From assembly GCF_030268045.1 (NCBI RefSeq), contig NZ_BSDC01000001.1, positions 1,426,001 through 1,490,000 on the forward strand: 64,000 nt of DNA, in the 5' to 3' direction. The DNA is from Geothrix edaphica. Its GTDB lineage: Bacteria; Acidobacteriota; Holophagae; Holophagales; Holophagaceae. Below are positions 1 through 8,907 of the stretch, piece by piece (position 1 is the first letter of the stretch; the number at the start of each line of letters is the position of its first letter). The notes beneath the pieces were generated by a model, which saw only the letters and a list, made by a program, of their open reading frames with translations, was not told where the DNA came from and did no database searches. Both the position numbers and the translations under genes were made by a program.

Positions 1-1173
1 ATCGCCGAGTCCCCAGGCTGGATCAGCCACCCTCGGGTCTCGCCCAGAGGTGACCGCATCGCCTATCTCGAGCATCCAGTGTCCGGAGACGACGCGGGTT
101 ACCCGGTCGTGGTGGACCGCCAGGGCGCCCGGCGCGTCCTGACCGGATCCTGGCCCAGCATCCAAGGGCTGGCCTGGAAGGGGGACGAGGTCTGGTTCAC
201 GGCCGCCGAACATGGCGTGGCCCGGGGCCTCTACGCGGTGGACCATGGCGCTCCGAGACTGGTCCTGAAGGTGCCCGCCCCCCTGACGCTGCAGGACATC
301 TCCCGGGACGGGAACCGGGTGCTCCTCACCAAGGAGGTCATGCGCACCGGCATCCAGAGCCTGCGGCCTGGCGCGGAGCGGGAGCGGGAGCTCTCCTGGC
401 TGGACTGGTCCCTGGTGCAGGACCTCTCGGCGGACGGCTCCACCCTGATCTTCAACGAGCAGGGCGAGGGATCCGGGGCCCACTACGACATCTACCTCCG
501 CCGGACGGACGGGAGCCCGGCCGTCCGCCTGGCCAAGGGCGCCTACCCCGCCCTCAGCCCCGATGGGCGCCATGTGGCGGCGCTGGCCGTGGGAACGCCC
601 CGCCGGATCCAGATCCTTCCCACCGGAACCGGCGACGTCCTCACCCTCCCCGACCCAGGCCTGGAGACCATCCACCGGCTGCGCTGGTTTCCGGATGGAC
701 GGCGGCTCCTGGTGCAGGCCAACCGCACCGGAGAGGGCACGCGGCTGCTCGCCGTGTCCCTCGATGGGAAGCCGGCCGAATTCCTGACCCCGGCCGGGTA
801 TCAGTTCTTCGGCCAGCCCATCAGCCCCGACGGGCATCGGCTCATCACCCGCATCGGGGAGCAGGAGGACAGGATCTTCACGCCGGAAGACGGCAGATCC
901 CAACCCATTCCGGGCCTGCGCCCCCAGGAGCGGGTGGTCCGCTGGACGCCCGATGGCAAGGGGCTCTGGGTGGTCGATCTGCATGACATGCCCTGCACCG
1001 TCCATCACCTGGACCTCGCCACGGGCACCCGGAGGAAGCTCCTGGAGATCGCCCCCGAGGATCTGGCCGGGCTGACGGTCAGCAACTTCCTCCTCACCCC
1101 CGACGCCAAGGGCTACGCCTACGCCTACCGCCGGGTGCTGTCCGAGCTGTACCTCTACGAGGGCCTGCGGTAG
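1..1173 (+). CDS. C-terminal beta-propeller part of a larger protein (5' end outside window)
   Basis: The reading frame is open from base 1, so the gene starts upstream of the window; the first Met in the window (base 79) is internal. About 390 residues are visible, made of repeated blades of the TolB/PD40 type, with S-P-x-G and D-G-x-x-L/I turn motifs such as LSPDGRHVAAL and ISPDGHRLIT. The closing stretch (YAYAYRRVLSELYLYEGLR) resembles the end of the propeller attached to membrane Ser/Thr protein kinases common in Acidobacteriota. From that resemblance I infer that the missing N-terminus is a kinase domain and a transmembrane helix, but neither is visible here. A plain TolB-like periplasmic protein is the alternative. 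Confidence 0.7.
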   Translation: MAESPGWISHPRVSPRGDRIAYLEHPVSGDDAGYPVVVDRQGARRVLTGSWPSIQGLAWKGDEVWFTAAEHGVARGLYAVDHGAPRLVLKVPAPLTLQDISRDGNRVLLTKEVMRTGIQSLRPGAERERELSWLDWSLVQDLSADGSTLIFNEQGEGSGAHYDIYLRRTDGSPAVRLAKGAYPALSPDGRHVAALAVGTPRRIQILPTGTGDVLTLPDPGLETIHRLRWFPDGRRLLVQANRTGEGTRLLAVSLDGKPAEFLTPAGYQFFGQPISPDGHRLITRIGEQEDRIFTPEDGRSQPIPGLRPQERVVRWTPDGKGLWVVDLHDMPCTVHHLDLATGTRRKLLEIAPEDLAGLTVSNFLLTPDAKGYAYAYRRVLSELYLYEGLR

Positions 1174-1185
1174 GCGAAGGGCGGT

Positions 1186-1290
1186 TCACTCCACTACGGG
1201 GCCTGAGGCCATGGCCAGGGGCGAATCGCCCGCACCCAGCAGTCGTTCGCGCCGGGCATGGAGGATACGGTCGCGCAATTCCGCGGCATC
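1186..1290 (-). pseudogene. uvrB: Stranded former 3' end of uvrB
   Basis: Read on the minus strand from 1290 to a TGA at 1186-1188, this segment encodes [19 protein letters not shown] followed by about 15 further residues. The first 17 residues match the present UvrB tail except His for Arg at one place. Of the eight base differences I count against the live copy over those codons, seven are synonymous, so the segment diverged while it was coding. It now lies beyond the uvrB stop codon at 1433. I read it as an older uvrB terminus displaced by the repeat units between 1291 and 1499. Confidence 0.7.
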
Positions 1291-1292
1291 CA

Positions 1293-1318
1293 CTCGGTAT
1301 GCCTGCGGCATACGCGAG
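1293..1318 (-). repeat. REP-like hairpin, copy 1
   Basis: Read on the minus strand, it has arms CTCGCGTATGCC and GGCATACCGAG around a GCA loop. The arms pair except for one bulged base. GGAG lies two bases before the 5' arm, as in classical REP sequences, which carry a GTAG/GGAG tetranucleotide beside an imperfect palindrome. It is identical to the copy at 1397-1422. Confidence 0.7.
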
Positions 1319-1396
1319 ACCTCCCGCGTCATATTGCCGCGGTCAACCGTTCGCGCCGGGCACGAAGAATCCGGTCGCGTAATTCCGCCGCATCCA

Positions 1397-1422
1397 CTCG
1401 GTATGCCTGCGGCATACGCGAG
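1397..1422 (-). repeat. REP-like hairpin, copy 2
   Basis: This copy is identical to the one 104 bp away at 1293-1318 and lies just beyond the present uvrB stop codon. It could act as a transcript-end hairpin for uvrB, although no T-run follows it on the minus strand. Confidence 0.7.
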
Positions 1423-1432
1423 ACCTCCCGCG

Positions 1433-3445
1433 TCATATTGCCGCGGTCAACCGTTCGCGCCGGGCACGAAGAATCCGGTCGCGTAATTCCGCCGCATCCT
1501 CAAACTTCATCTGGGAGGCCAGCTCCTTCATGCGCTTCTCGAGCTTGGCGACCTCGCGCTCGAAGGCCTTGTCCTCCAGGTAGAGCAGCGGCTCTTCGGC
1601 GGCCCGCTCTTCCTTGGTGACGTTGATGAACTCCCGGGCCAGGGCCTCGCCCATGACGTCATCCAGGTTGCGCTTCACGGTCTCCGGCGTGATGCCGTGC
1701 TCAAGGTTGTGGGCCAGCTGCTTGTTCCGGCGCCGTTCCGTCTCGCCGATGGCCTGCTTCATGGACCCCGTCATCACGTCGGCGTAGAGGATCGCCCGGC
1801 CGTTCACATGGCGGGCGGCGCGGCCAATGGTCTGGATGAGGCTGCGGTTGTTGCGGAGGAAGCCCTCCTTGTCCGCATCCAGGATGGCCACCAGGCTCAC
1901 TTCCGGCAGATCAAGGCCCTCCCGCAGCAGGTTGATGCCCACCAGCACGTCGAACACGCCCCGGCGGAGGTTCTTCAGCAGCTCCACCCGCTCCAGGGTG
2001 TCGATCTCGCTGTGCAGGTACTCGGCCTTGATGCCCAGCTCCTGGTAGTAGGCCGTGAGCTGCTCGGCCAGCTTCTTGGTGAGCACTGTCACCAGCACCC
2101 GCTCATCCCGGGCCACGGTCTTGCGGATCTCCTCCAGCAGGTCATCCACCTGGGTGCCCACGGGCCGCACCTCGACCATCGGATCAACCAGGCCCGTGGG
2201 CCGCACCACCTGCTCCACGAAGGCCCCGCCGCTCTGCTGCAGCTCGTAGTCGCCGGGGGTCGCGGAGACGTAGACCACTTGTTTCACCCGGCTTTCAAAT
2301 TCTTCGAATTTGAGAGGACGGTTATCCAGTGCGGATGGGAGGCGGAAGCCGTAATCGACGAGCGTGGTCTTGCGGGAGCGGTCGCCGTTGTACATGCCGT
2401 GGAGCTGGCCCGTGGCCACGTGGCTCTCGTCCATGAAGACGATGAAGTCCTCGGGGAAGTAGTCCAGCAGGGTGTGGGGTGGCTGCCCCGGCTGGCGGCC
2501 ATCCAGGAAGCGGCTGTAGTTCTCGATGCCGCTGCAGTGGCCCATCTCCTTCATCATCTCCACGTCGTAGATGACGCGCTGGTGGAGGCGCTGGAGCTCC
2601 ACGATCTTGCCCTCGGCCCGGAACGCGTTCTCCCGGTCCTCCAGCTCGACCTTGATGTCCCGGATGGCGGTCTTGAGCTTGTCCTCGGGCGTGACGTAGT
2701 GGGTCTTGGGCCAGATGGTGAGGTCGTCCAGTTTTTCGATGACCACCCCACGCAGCGGATCGATCTTCGAGAGTCGCTCCACCTCGTCACCCCAGAGCTC
2801 GATGCGGTAGGCCACGTCCTCATAGGCCGGATAGACCTCCACCACGTCGCCCCGCACCCGGAAGATGCCGGGTTCGAAACTCAGGTGGTTGCGCTGGTAC
2901 TGGATGGCCACCAGGTCCCGCAGCAGCATGGCCCGGTCGATGGTCTGGCCGGGCTTCAGGTTCACGGACAGGTTCAGATACGACGAGGGATCGCCCAGTC
3001 CGTAGATGCAGCTCACGGAAGCCACCACGATGGTGTCGCGCCGCTCCAGCAGGCAGCGGGTGGCGCTGAGGCGCAGCTTCTCCAGCTCCTCGTTGATCTT
3101 CGCGTCCTTGTCGATGAACAGGTCCCGCTCGGGCACGTAGGCCTCGGGCTGGTAGTAGTCGTAGTAGCTGACGAAGTACTCGACGGCGTTCTCGGGGAAG
3201 AACTGCTTGAACTCGCTGAACAGCTGCGCCGCCAGCGTCTTGTTGGGCGCGAAAATCAGCGCCGGCCGCCCCGCCCGGGCGATGGTCGAGGCCATGGTGT
3301 AGGTCTTCCCCGAGCCCGTCACCCCCAGCAGCGTCTGGGCACGGTCGCCCTGCTCCAGCCCCGCCACCAGCTGCGCGATGGCCTCCGGCTGATCCCCGGC
3401 GGGCTGGTAGGGCGACACGAGCTTGAAGGGGATTGCCTTGGCCAT
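1433..3445 (-). CDS. uvrB: Excinuclease ABC subunit UvrB
   Basis: UvrB is the damage-verifying ATPase of nucleotide excision repair; it is loaded on DNA by UvrA and recruits UvrC. The product is 670 residues, the normal family length. It shows the Walker A motif GVTGSGKT near residue 40, the beta-hairpin region with the [12 protein letters not shown] motif, the helicase motifs DESH and QTIGRAARH, and a C-terminal UVR motif ([13 protein letters not shown]). The frame stays open 47 codons upstream, but that stretch runs through an intergenic inverted repeat. I chose the ATG at 3445 because [20 protein letters not shown] is the usual N-terminus. The last residues (LTAAI) come from a 104-bp repeat unit, not from the older tail still present downstream. 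Confidence 0.97.
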   Translation of the reverse strand: MAKAIPFKLVSPYQPAGDQPEAIAQLVAGLEQGDRAQTLLGVTGSGKTYTMASTIARAGRPALIFAPNKTLAAQLFSEFKQFFPENAVEYFVSYYDYYQPEAYVPERDLFIDKDAKINEELEKLRLSATRCLLERRDTIVVASVSCIYGLGDPSSYLNLSVNLKPGQTIDRAMLLRDLVAIQYQRNHLSFEPGIFRVRGDVVEVYPAYEDVAYRIELWGDEVERLSKIDPLRGVVIEKLDDLTIWPKTHYVTPEDKLKTAIRDIKVELEDRENAFRAEGKIVELQRLHQRVIYDVEMMKEMGHCSGIENYSRFLDGRQPGQPPHTLLDYFPEDFIVFMDESHVATGQLHGMYNGDRSRKTTLVDYGFRLPSALDNRPLKFEEFESRVKQVVYVSATPGDYELQQSGGAFVEQVVRPTGLVDPMVEVRPVGTQVDDLLEEIRKTVARDERVLVTVLTKKLAEQLTAYYQELGIKAEYLHSEIDTLERVELLKNLRRGVFDVLVGINLLREGLDLPEVSLVAILDADKEGFLRNNRSLIQTIGRAARHVNGRAILYADVMTGSMKQAIGETERRRNKQLAHNLEHGITPETVKRNLDDVMGEALAREFINVTKEERAAEEPLLYLEDKAFEREVAKLEKRMKELASQMKFEDAAELRDRILRARRERLTAAI

Positions 3446-3459
3446 AGATTCAAAAGCAA

Positions 3460-3526
3460 ACCACCAAGGCACCAAGACACCAAGAAAAGAAAAAAGCAGT
3501 TCTTGGTGCCTTGGTGTCTTGGTGGT
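3460..3526. repeat. Intergenic imperfect palindrome built of CACCAAG words
   Basis: Arms at 3460-3486 and 3500-3526 pair at 25 of 27 positions around an A-rich 13-nt loop. Each arm contains three direct copies of an ACCAAG word. It lies between fabF and uvrB on a shared strand. From memory, similar CACCAAGACACCAAG strings occur between genes in many unrelated bacteria. It may act as a terminator or processing site, but no T-run follows the stem. Confidence 0.85.
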
Positions 3527-3539
3527 GAATCGTTTTCCT

Positions 3540-4793
3540 TTAGACCTTCCGCAGCACCAGGCACCCGTTGGTGCCGCCGAAGCCAAAGCCGTTGTTCATC
3601 ACGTATTCGGAGTCCAGGGTGCCGGCCACGTTGGCGGTCACGTCCAGGTCGCACTCGGGGTCCTGGTGGTCCACGTTGATGGTGGGGGGGATCCGGCCCG
3701 TCTTCACGGCCATCACCGCCACGATGGTCTCCAGGCCGCCGGCGGCGCCCAGGAGGTGCCCGTGCATGGACTTGGTGCTGCTCACCTTGATCTGCTTCGC
3801 GTGGTCCCCGAAGACCTTCTGGATCGCCATGCACTCCAGCTTGTCGCCCACGGGCGTGCTGGTGCCGTGCATGTTCACGTAGCCCACCTCCTCGGGCGCG
3901 ATATCCGCGTCCTTGATGGCCGCGCGCATGACGCGCTGGCCGCCCTCGCCCTCGGGGGCGGGGGTGGTGATGTGGTTGGCATCGCCGCTCATTCCGTAGC
4001 CAGCAACTTCCGCATAGATCTTGGCGCCGCGGGCCTTGGCCAGCTCGTACTCCTCGAGGATCACGATGCCGGCACCCTCGCCCATGACGAAGCCATCCCG
4101 GTCCACGTCGAAGGGCCGGGAGGCGCGCTCGGGCTCGTCGTTGCGGGTGCTGAGGGCGCGCATGGAGGCGAACCCGCCCACGCCCAGCTGGTTCACCACA
4201 GAGTCGCTGCCGCCGGCCATCATGCGGTCTGCGTAGCCAAAGGCGATGAGGCGGGCCGCGTCGCCGATGGCGTGGGCACCCGTGGCGCAGGCGGTGGCCA
4301 CGGCGCTGTTGGGGCCCTGCAGGCCGTACTTGATGCTGGCCTGGCCGCTGGCCATGTTCACGATGAGACTGGGGATGAAGAAGGGGCTGGTGCGGCGGGG
4401 GCCGCGGTAGCCGTTGGCCTCGTCCCAGATGGTGCTGAGGCCGCCGATGCCGCTGCCGATGTAGGCCCCGAACACCTCCCGCTCAGCCTTGGTGAGCTCG
4501 ATCTGGTCGAAGCCCGCATCCACCCAGGCCTCATGGGCCGCGCCCAGGGCGTAGTGGATGAAGATGTCCATCTTCTTCTGTTCCTTCTTGTCGATGAACA
4601 GGTCGGGGTTGAAGCCCTTCACCTGCCCCGCGATCTTGCAGGCGAAGTCCGTGACGTCGAAGCGGTCGATGGTGCCGATGCCGCTCTTTCCCGCCAGCAG
4701 GTTGTTCCAGGTTTCGGGCACGGTGAGGCCGCAGGGGTTGATGGTCCCCATGCCGGTGATGACGACGCGGCGGCGCTGGACGGTCCTGGTCAT
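3540..4793 (-). CDS. fabF: Beta-ketoacyl-ACP synthase II (FabF)
   Basis: FabF condenses malonyl-ACP with a growing acyl-ACP in cytoplasmic type II fatty acid synthesis. The product is 417 residues, typical for FabF. The thiolase-fold Cys is in the motif [13 protein letters not shown]; the two active-site His lie in HGTSTPVGD and [13 protein letters not shown] chose the ATG at 4793 because RRVVITGMG follows within a few residues and AGGTG stands 6 bases upstream. It lies 77 bp after acpP on the same strand, so ACP and its condensing enzyme are probably one transcript, possibly continuing into uvrB. Confidence 0.97.
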   Translation of the reverse strand: MTRTVQRRRVVITGMGTINPCGLTVPETWNNLLAGKSGIGTIDRFDVTDFACKIAGQVKGFNPDLFIDKKEQKKMDIFIHYALGAAHEAWVDAGFDQIELTKAEREVFGAYIGSGIGGLSTIWDEANGYRGPRRTSPFFIPSLIVNMASGQASIKYGLQGPNSAVATACATGAHAIGDAARLIAFGYADRMMAGGSDSVVNQLGVGGFASMRALSTRNDEPERASRPFDVDRDGFVMGEGAGIVILEEYELAKARGAKIYAEVAGYGMSGDANHITTPAPEGEGGQRVMRAAIKDADIAPEEVGYVNMHGTSTPVGDKLECMAIQKVFGDHAKQIKVSSTKSMHGHLLGAAGGLETIVAVMAVKTGRIPPTINVDHQDPECDLDVTANVAGTLDSEYVMNNGFGFGGTNGCLVLRKV

Positions 4794-4870
4794 GGATTCA
4801 CCTCGTAGAACGGAAAACAAACGTGCCGCAGGGCCGTGGGGGCGCTGCGGCACGTCACGATCGCGATGGG

Positions 4871-5110
4871 TCAGGCCTTCGCGTGCTTCTCGATGTAGGC
4901 GATGGCATCGCCCACCGTGCGGATCTTCTCCTGCTCGCTCTCGGGGATCTCGAGGCTGAAGGCCTCTTCGATCGCCATGATGATCTCGACGGTGTCGAGG
5001 CTGTCGGCGCCGAGGTCGTCCACAAAGTGGCTGGATTCGGAAATGGAATCTTCGGGCTTGGCCAGCTGCTCAGCAATGATCGCAATGACCTTCTTACGCA
5101 CATCAGCCAT
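4871..5110 (-). CDS. acpP: Acyl carrier protein
   Basis: AcpP carries acyl chains on a 4'-phosphopantetheine arm. The product is 79 residues and strongly acidic. The modified Ser is in the motif GADSLDTVE, and the usual helix II (EIIMAIEEAF) follows. The ATG at 5110 is preceded by GGAGGAG at good spacing; a TTG five codons earlier is in frame but less likely. fabF follows on the same strand, the common acpP-fabF order. Confidence 0.97.
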   Translation of the reverse strand: MADVRKKVIAIIAEQLAKPEDSISESSHFVDDLGADSLDTVEIIMAIEEAFSLEIPESEQEKIRTVGDAIAYIEKHAKA

Positions 5111-5245
5111 CGTGGGCTCCTCCAAACGAACCTGGAAACCCTAACACACCCCCGGCCCGATGTCCAAACCCTGGGTAAAGGTGCCCCGCCAGGATCCTGC
5201 GACACGAAGGATTGCGTCCTCGCCCCGCCCGTGGAGGATGGTCCC

Positions 5246-6181
5246 ATGCCCCGCCCAAGGACCCACGAGGAACCCGAACACGGCTGGCCCCTCGGATGGG
5301 GCGCCAGCCTCCGGGAATTCCGCACCTTCCTGTCCGTGGAGCGCGGTCTGTCGCCCCACACGGCATCGGGCTATCTGTCCGACCTGAACCACCTGGCGGT
5401 CTGGGCCTGCGGCCGCGAGCTCCCCGCCACGGAGCTCACGCGCGACCACCTCACGGCCTTCCTGGTGGCCCAGCAGTCCGAGGGCAAGGCCCCGCGCAGC
5501 CTGGCCCGGCTGAGCTCGAGCCTGCGCGCCTTCCTGTCCTTCCTGCGCATGGAGGGCGGCGAAGGGGCGGGCCCGGAGGCAGTGGTGAAGCCGCCGCGTC
5601 CGCCGCGCATCCTGCCCCGTACCCTGGGCGAGAGCCAGGTCGAGGCCCTGCTCAACGCTCCCGACACCGCCACGCCGCTGGGCGTGCGGGACCGCGCCTG
5701 GCTGGAGCTGCTCTATGCTTCGGGCCTACGGGTGTCGGAACTGGCGGAGCTTCCGGCCCTGTCCGTGTTCCTGGACGAGGGCTTCCTCAAGGTCATGGGC
5801 AAGGGGCGCAAGGAGCGCCTCATCCCCTTCGGCGCGGGGGCCGAGCGCTGGATCCGCGCCTGGCTGGCCCTCCGGCCCGGCTTCAAGCCGAAAGACAGCG
5901 CACTCTTCCTGGGCCAGCGCGGGGAAGGCCTCACGCGGCAGCACCTCTGGCGCCTGCTGAAGGGCTACGCACGGACCGCCGGTCTCCGCCCGGAGGCAGT
6001 CAGCCCCCACGTGTTGCGGCATGCGTTCGCCACGCACCTGCTGGACCACGGGGCCGACCTCCGCTCCGTCCAGGCCATGCTCGGCCACGCCGACATCAGC
6101 ACGACGCAGATCTATACGCATGTCCACCAGGCCAGGCTCCGCGCCCTCTACGATCAGATGCATCCGCGCAGCCAGAACTGA
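5246..6181 (+). CDS. Tyrosine recombinase of the XerC/XerD family
   Basis: XerC/D enzymes resolve chromosome dimers at dif sites. The product is 311 residues. An N-terminal SAM-like core-binding domain (about 20-110) precedes the catalytic domain. Catalytic residues are visible: Arg in ASGLRVSELAEL, Lys in GKGRKERLIP, HxxR in SPHVLRHAFATH, a second His in GHADISTT and the nucleophile Tyr in QIYTHV near the C-terminus. The ATG at 5246 has GGAGG eight bases upstream. It is divergent from acpP, with no phage genes beside it, so a housekeeping Xer role is more likely than an integrase. I cannot tell XerC from XerD. Confidence 0.9.
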   Translation: MPRPRTHEEPEHGWPLGWGASLREFRTFLSVERGLSPHTASGYLSDLNHLAVWACGRELPATELTRDHLTAFLVAQQSEGKAPRSLARLSSSLRAFLSFLRMEGGEGAGPEAVVKPPRPPRILPRTLGESQVEALLNAPDTATPLGVRDRAWLELLYASGLRVSELAELPALSVFLDEGFLKVMGKGRKERLIPFGAGAERWIRAWLALRPGFKPKDSALFLGQRGEGLTRQHLWRLLKGYARTAGLRPEAVSPHVLRHAFATHLLDHGADLRSVQAMLGHADISTTQIYTHVHQARLRALYDQMHPRSQN

Positions 6182-6248
6182 CGGCCGAGACCTGATAGCT
6201 GACAGCCGACAGCCGATCAGCCATGATGGGCCAGGAGCCAAAGAACCC

Positions 6249-7283
6249 ATGGCCGTGACCAAGACCCCCCGCAAGAAGCCCATCGCCACCGCCGTCGAGG
6301 TGGAGAAACCCGCCGCCAAGGCCAAGGCCGCCCCCACGAAGAAGGCGGCCCCCAAGAAGGCCGAGGCCCCGGCACCCAAGGCCAGGAAGACCGCCAAGGC
6401 CCCCGCGAAGGCCAAGGCTCCCGAGGTGGTCGAGCTAGCACCGGCTGTCGCGGAAACTCCCGCCCCCGCCATTCCGGCCCCGAAGCCGGCCGCAAAGAAG
6501 GCCACCGCCCCGTCTACCCTGCCAGCCCTGGTGGAGGCCATCCTCGCCGCCATCCGCGAAGGCCGCGCCGTGGAATTCATCTTCGCCGACGCAGAGGCCA
6601 ACGCGCCACGCACCTTCGAGCCCCGGCAGCTCACCTTCGACGCCCTCAGCCAGGCCTGGTACGCCTGGGGCTGGGACCGCCGCTACAACGCCGAGCGCCA
6701 TCACCGCGTGGACCTGCTGGCCGAGGTGAACGACGTGGAGGGCGTGGGCCGCGCAGCCCAGGGCCCCTATGCCGAGGGCACCGCCGCCAATCAGATCGGC
6801 GGCTGGCTGGGTGGCGAACCCATCGCCGTGAAGGCCACCCTGCTCAAGCAGTGGGTCTTCGCCGTGAAGCAGGCACCCCCGGCCTTCCCGCACTTCAAGC
6901 TCGAGGAGCAGGGCGACGGCCAGGCCCTCGTGACCTTCACCGCCACGGACCTCCGGGCCATCGCCCGCTGGGCCATGCAGTTCGGCGACGGCATCCAGGT
7001 GCTGGAGCCCGCCCGGCTGGTGGACCGCATCAAGCAGGTGGGCGCCGTGTGGGCCGGTCGGGACCGCCAGACCGCCGCACCGGCTCCCAAGCCCGCGCCC
7101 CGGCCCGAGCCCAGGCCCGAACAGGAGCCCCGCCGGCACGAGCCCAGGCACCACGCCGAGGCGAAGTCCGAGGCCCGCCCCGAGCCGAAGCCCCACCGCG
7201 AACCGCGCCCTGAGCGGGAACGGGACGACACCCCCAAGGGGAAGCCCGGCAAGGTCGAGGTCATCCACTTCGACCGGCTCTAA
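6249..7283 (+). CDS. WYL-domain protein with charged low-complexity tails and no visible HTH
   Basis: The product is 344 residues. Residues 1-95 are almost all Ala, Lys and Pro, like histone H1 or AlgP tails. Residues about 98-165 match a WYL domain (AVEFIFADAEAN, QAWYAWGWDRRYN), and 170-260 match the C-terminal extension usual in WYL regulators (VKATLLKQWVFAV, WAMQFGDGIQVLEP). The last 80 residues are rich in Pro, Glu, Arg and His. WYL domains bind nucleic acids or nucleotide ligands and normally follow a winged helix, which is missing here; the basic tail could bind DNA instead (inference). The start at 6249 is the first ATG that excludes a frame overlapping the recombinase gene. Confidence 0.75.
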   Translation: MAVTKTPRKKPIATAVEVEKPAAKAKAAPTKKAAPKKAEAPAPKARKTAKAPAKAKAPEVVELAPAVAETPAPAIPAPKPAAKKATAPSTLPALVEAILAAIREGRAVEFIFADAEANAPRTFEPRQLTFDALSQAWYAWGWDRRYNAERHHRVDLLAEVNDVEGVGRAAQGPYAEGTAANQIGGWLGGEPIAVKATLLKQWVFAVKQAPPAFPHFKLEEQGDGQALVTFTATDLRAIARWAMQFGDGIQVLEPARLVDRIKQVGAVWAGRDRQTAAPAPKPAPRPEPRPEQEPRRHEPRHHAEAKSEARPEPKPHREPRPERERDDTPKGKPGKVEVIHFDRL

Positions 7284-7292
7284 GGCGTTCGA

Positions 7293-8858
7293 CTACTCCA
7301 CCAGCTTCCAGCCCCGCTTGCCGGGCCAGAAGCCGTAGGCCTGCCCGAGGACGTTGAAGGAGACCCCCCGGAGCCGCGCGTCCGCCAGCACCCGCACCAG
7401 GATGTAGTTGAGCGGGATCACGGGCTTGTCCCGCCAGATGATCTCGGAGAGCTTCAGGTAGATCTTCCTGCGGGAGACCCGGTCCAGGGTGTAGCGCCCC
7501 TCCTCGAACAGGCGATCCACCTCCGGATTCAGGTAGCTGCTCACATTCGCCTTGGTGCGGTAGCCCTCGCTGGTGAACAGCGGGGCATCCACGTCGGGAT
7601 CCAGGGAGGTTGTCCACCCGTAGGACCAGATGTCCCCATCGTGGTTCATGGACTTCTCCGTGAGGGACTCGAAGGGCAGCCGCCGGACCTCGATGTGCAT
7701 GCCCACCTTCGCCGCCTCTTCCGACAGCAGCTGGGCCGTGCTGCGTCGGATGGAAGTGACCTGCTCGTAGGCCACCAAGGACAGGGGGCGCCCCCGGTCG
7801 TCATGCCGGAGCCCGTCTTTGCCCAGGCGCCACCCGGCGGCCTCCAGGATGGCCACAGCCCGCCCGCTCTGGGGCAGCGGCCGGGGTGTGTCATCGTGGG
7901 CCCAGTTCTCGGGCGGCCAGAAGGCCGAGGCCAGCCGGGCCGGGAAGAAGCGCCGGGCACGGGCCAGTTCCTGCCAGGGCACCAGCTCCGCCAGGGCGTG
8001 GCGCAGGGCTGGATCGCCCAGCAGGCTCAGCTTGGGGTCGCAGTTCAGGAAGAAGGCCCCGAAGGCCGCCTGGGGGACGGAGTAGGCCTGGAGCCGGCCC
8101 CCGGCTCGGGCCCCCTTCCGGACGAGGTAGTGCGGCAGGCCCCCCACCAGGGCGTAGTGGTACCGGTGGTCCAGGAGGGCCTGAGTCAGGTTCTTCTCGT
8201 TCGAGGAGTCCATGAACTCGAAGGCGGGCCACGTGCCCGGATGAGCCCCCTTGTAGCCGGGCCAGAGCTCCAGCCTCAGATGCGTGGTGGTGGCCCGGCC
8301 GACGATGCGGTACGGGCCCGATCCCACCGGCTGGAAGTTGACGGGGGCGGACTGGGGTTTGGCGCCCAGCTGGTAGTGGCGGCGGGGGACGGGAATGAAG
8401 TTGTAGAGGTCGGACAGCAGCGTTCCCCGCGCCCGGGACAGGTGGATCCGCACCCGGAGGGGCCCCTCGGCCACCAGGCTATCCAGGGAGGCCACGCCAC
8501 CTGCGGTGTCTGCGATGGCGCGTATTTGGGGCATCCGGAGGGACTTCCAGGTGAAGACCAGGTCCTCGGCCTCGATGGGGGTGCCATCCTGCCAGGTCAT
8601 GCCCGGCCGGAGATCCAGGACGACCTCCCGTCCGCCCTTGAGGACCGTCCAGCCCTGCAGCAGGCCGGGGATGAAGGTCCCTTCCGCATCCATGGTCACC
8701 AGGCGGTCGAACACCAGGTCCACAGCCTCGCCGTCAGTGTCCCGGGTCATGAGGAGGGGGTTCAGCGTGGTCCAGCCGTCCACCGCCACCCGGATGGGCT
8801 CGGCGGCGCCCAGGCCGCAGAAGAGGCAGGTGATCAGGAGGAGGGAGGGCCAGCGCAT
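7293..8858 (-). CDS. Extracellular solute-binding protein, family 5 (peptide/nickel type)
   Basis: The product is 521 residues with a signal peptide (MRWPSLLLITCLFCGLGAA). The fold markers of SBP_bac_5 are present: DLVFDRLVT, the domain I block LRPGMTWQDGTPIEAEDLVFTW and, near the end, YLNPEVDRLFEEGR and IIWRDKPVIPLNY. Such proteins capture peptides or metals in the periplasm for an ABC importer. No permease or ATPase genes are adjacent, so it may serve a transporter encoded elsewhere. It is convergent with the WYL gene, with 9 bases between stop codons. Confidence 0.88.
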   Translation of the reverse strand: MRWPSLLLITCLFCGLGAAEPIRVAVDGWTTLNPLLMTRDTDGEAVDLVFDRLVTMDAEGTFIPGLLQGWTVLKGGREVVLDLRPGMTWQDGTPIEAEDLVFTWKSLRMPQIRAIADTAGGVASLDSLVAEGPLRVRIHLSRARGTLLSDLYNFIPVPRRHYQLGAKPQSAPVNFQPVGSGPYRIVGRATTTHLRLELWPGYKGAHPGTWPAFEFMDSSNEKNLTQALLDHRYHYALVGGLPHYLVRKGARAGGRLQAYSVPQAAFGAFFLNCDPKLSLLGDPALRHALAELVPWQELARARRFFPARLASAFWPPENWAHDDTPRPLPQSGRAVAILEAAGWRLGKDGLRHDDRGRPLSLVAYEQVTSIRRSTAQLLSEEAAKVGMHIEVRRLPFESLTEKSMNHDGDIWSYGWTTSLDPDVDAPLFTSEGYRTKANVSSYLNPEVDRLFEEGRYTLDRVSRRKIYLKLSEIIWRDKPVIPLNYILVRVLADARLRGVSFNVLGQAYGFWPGKRGWKLVE

Positions 8859-8907
8859 CGTGCCCCCTCATCGGCGGTCTGGCCGGGGGCCTGAAATCCG
8901 GAGGACC

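Larger units (their letters stand above)
1244..1499. repeat. 104-bp tandem repeat, about 2.5 copies, including the uvrB 3' end
   Basis: Units begin at 1244, 1348 and 1452, exactly 104 bp apart. Each has about 48 bp of uvrB tail sequence; the first two also have about 56 bp of non-coding sequence with a hairpin. Units two and three are identical in the uvrB part. Unit one differs there at six positions but is identical to unit two across the hairpin part. The third unit runs into the body of uvrB at 1500. The live uvrB stop (1433-1435) lies inside the second unit. Confidence 0.95.

Noticed and set aside
1244-1499. The 104-bp repeat as a CRISPR-like array
   Set aside because: Units are contiguous with no variable spacers, and they include uvrB coding sequence.
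3446-3586. A 47-codon N-terminal extension of UvrB
   Set aside because: It runs through the ACCAAG palindrome and the family start MAKAIPFKL is downstream.
5246-6181. The Xer-type recombinase as an integrase of a mobile element
   Set aside because: No attachment repeats, phage genes or composition shift are seen around it; size and motifs fit housekeeping Xer.
6182-6248. Short direct repeats (GACAGCC twice) between the recombinase and the WYL gene
   Set aside because: Too short and too few to be an array or a binding-site cluster.
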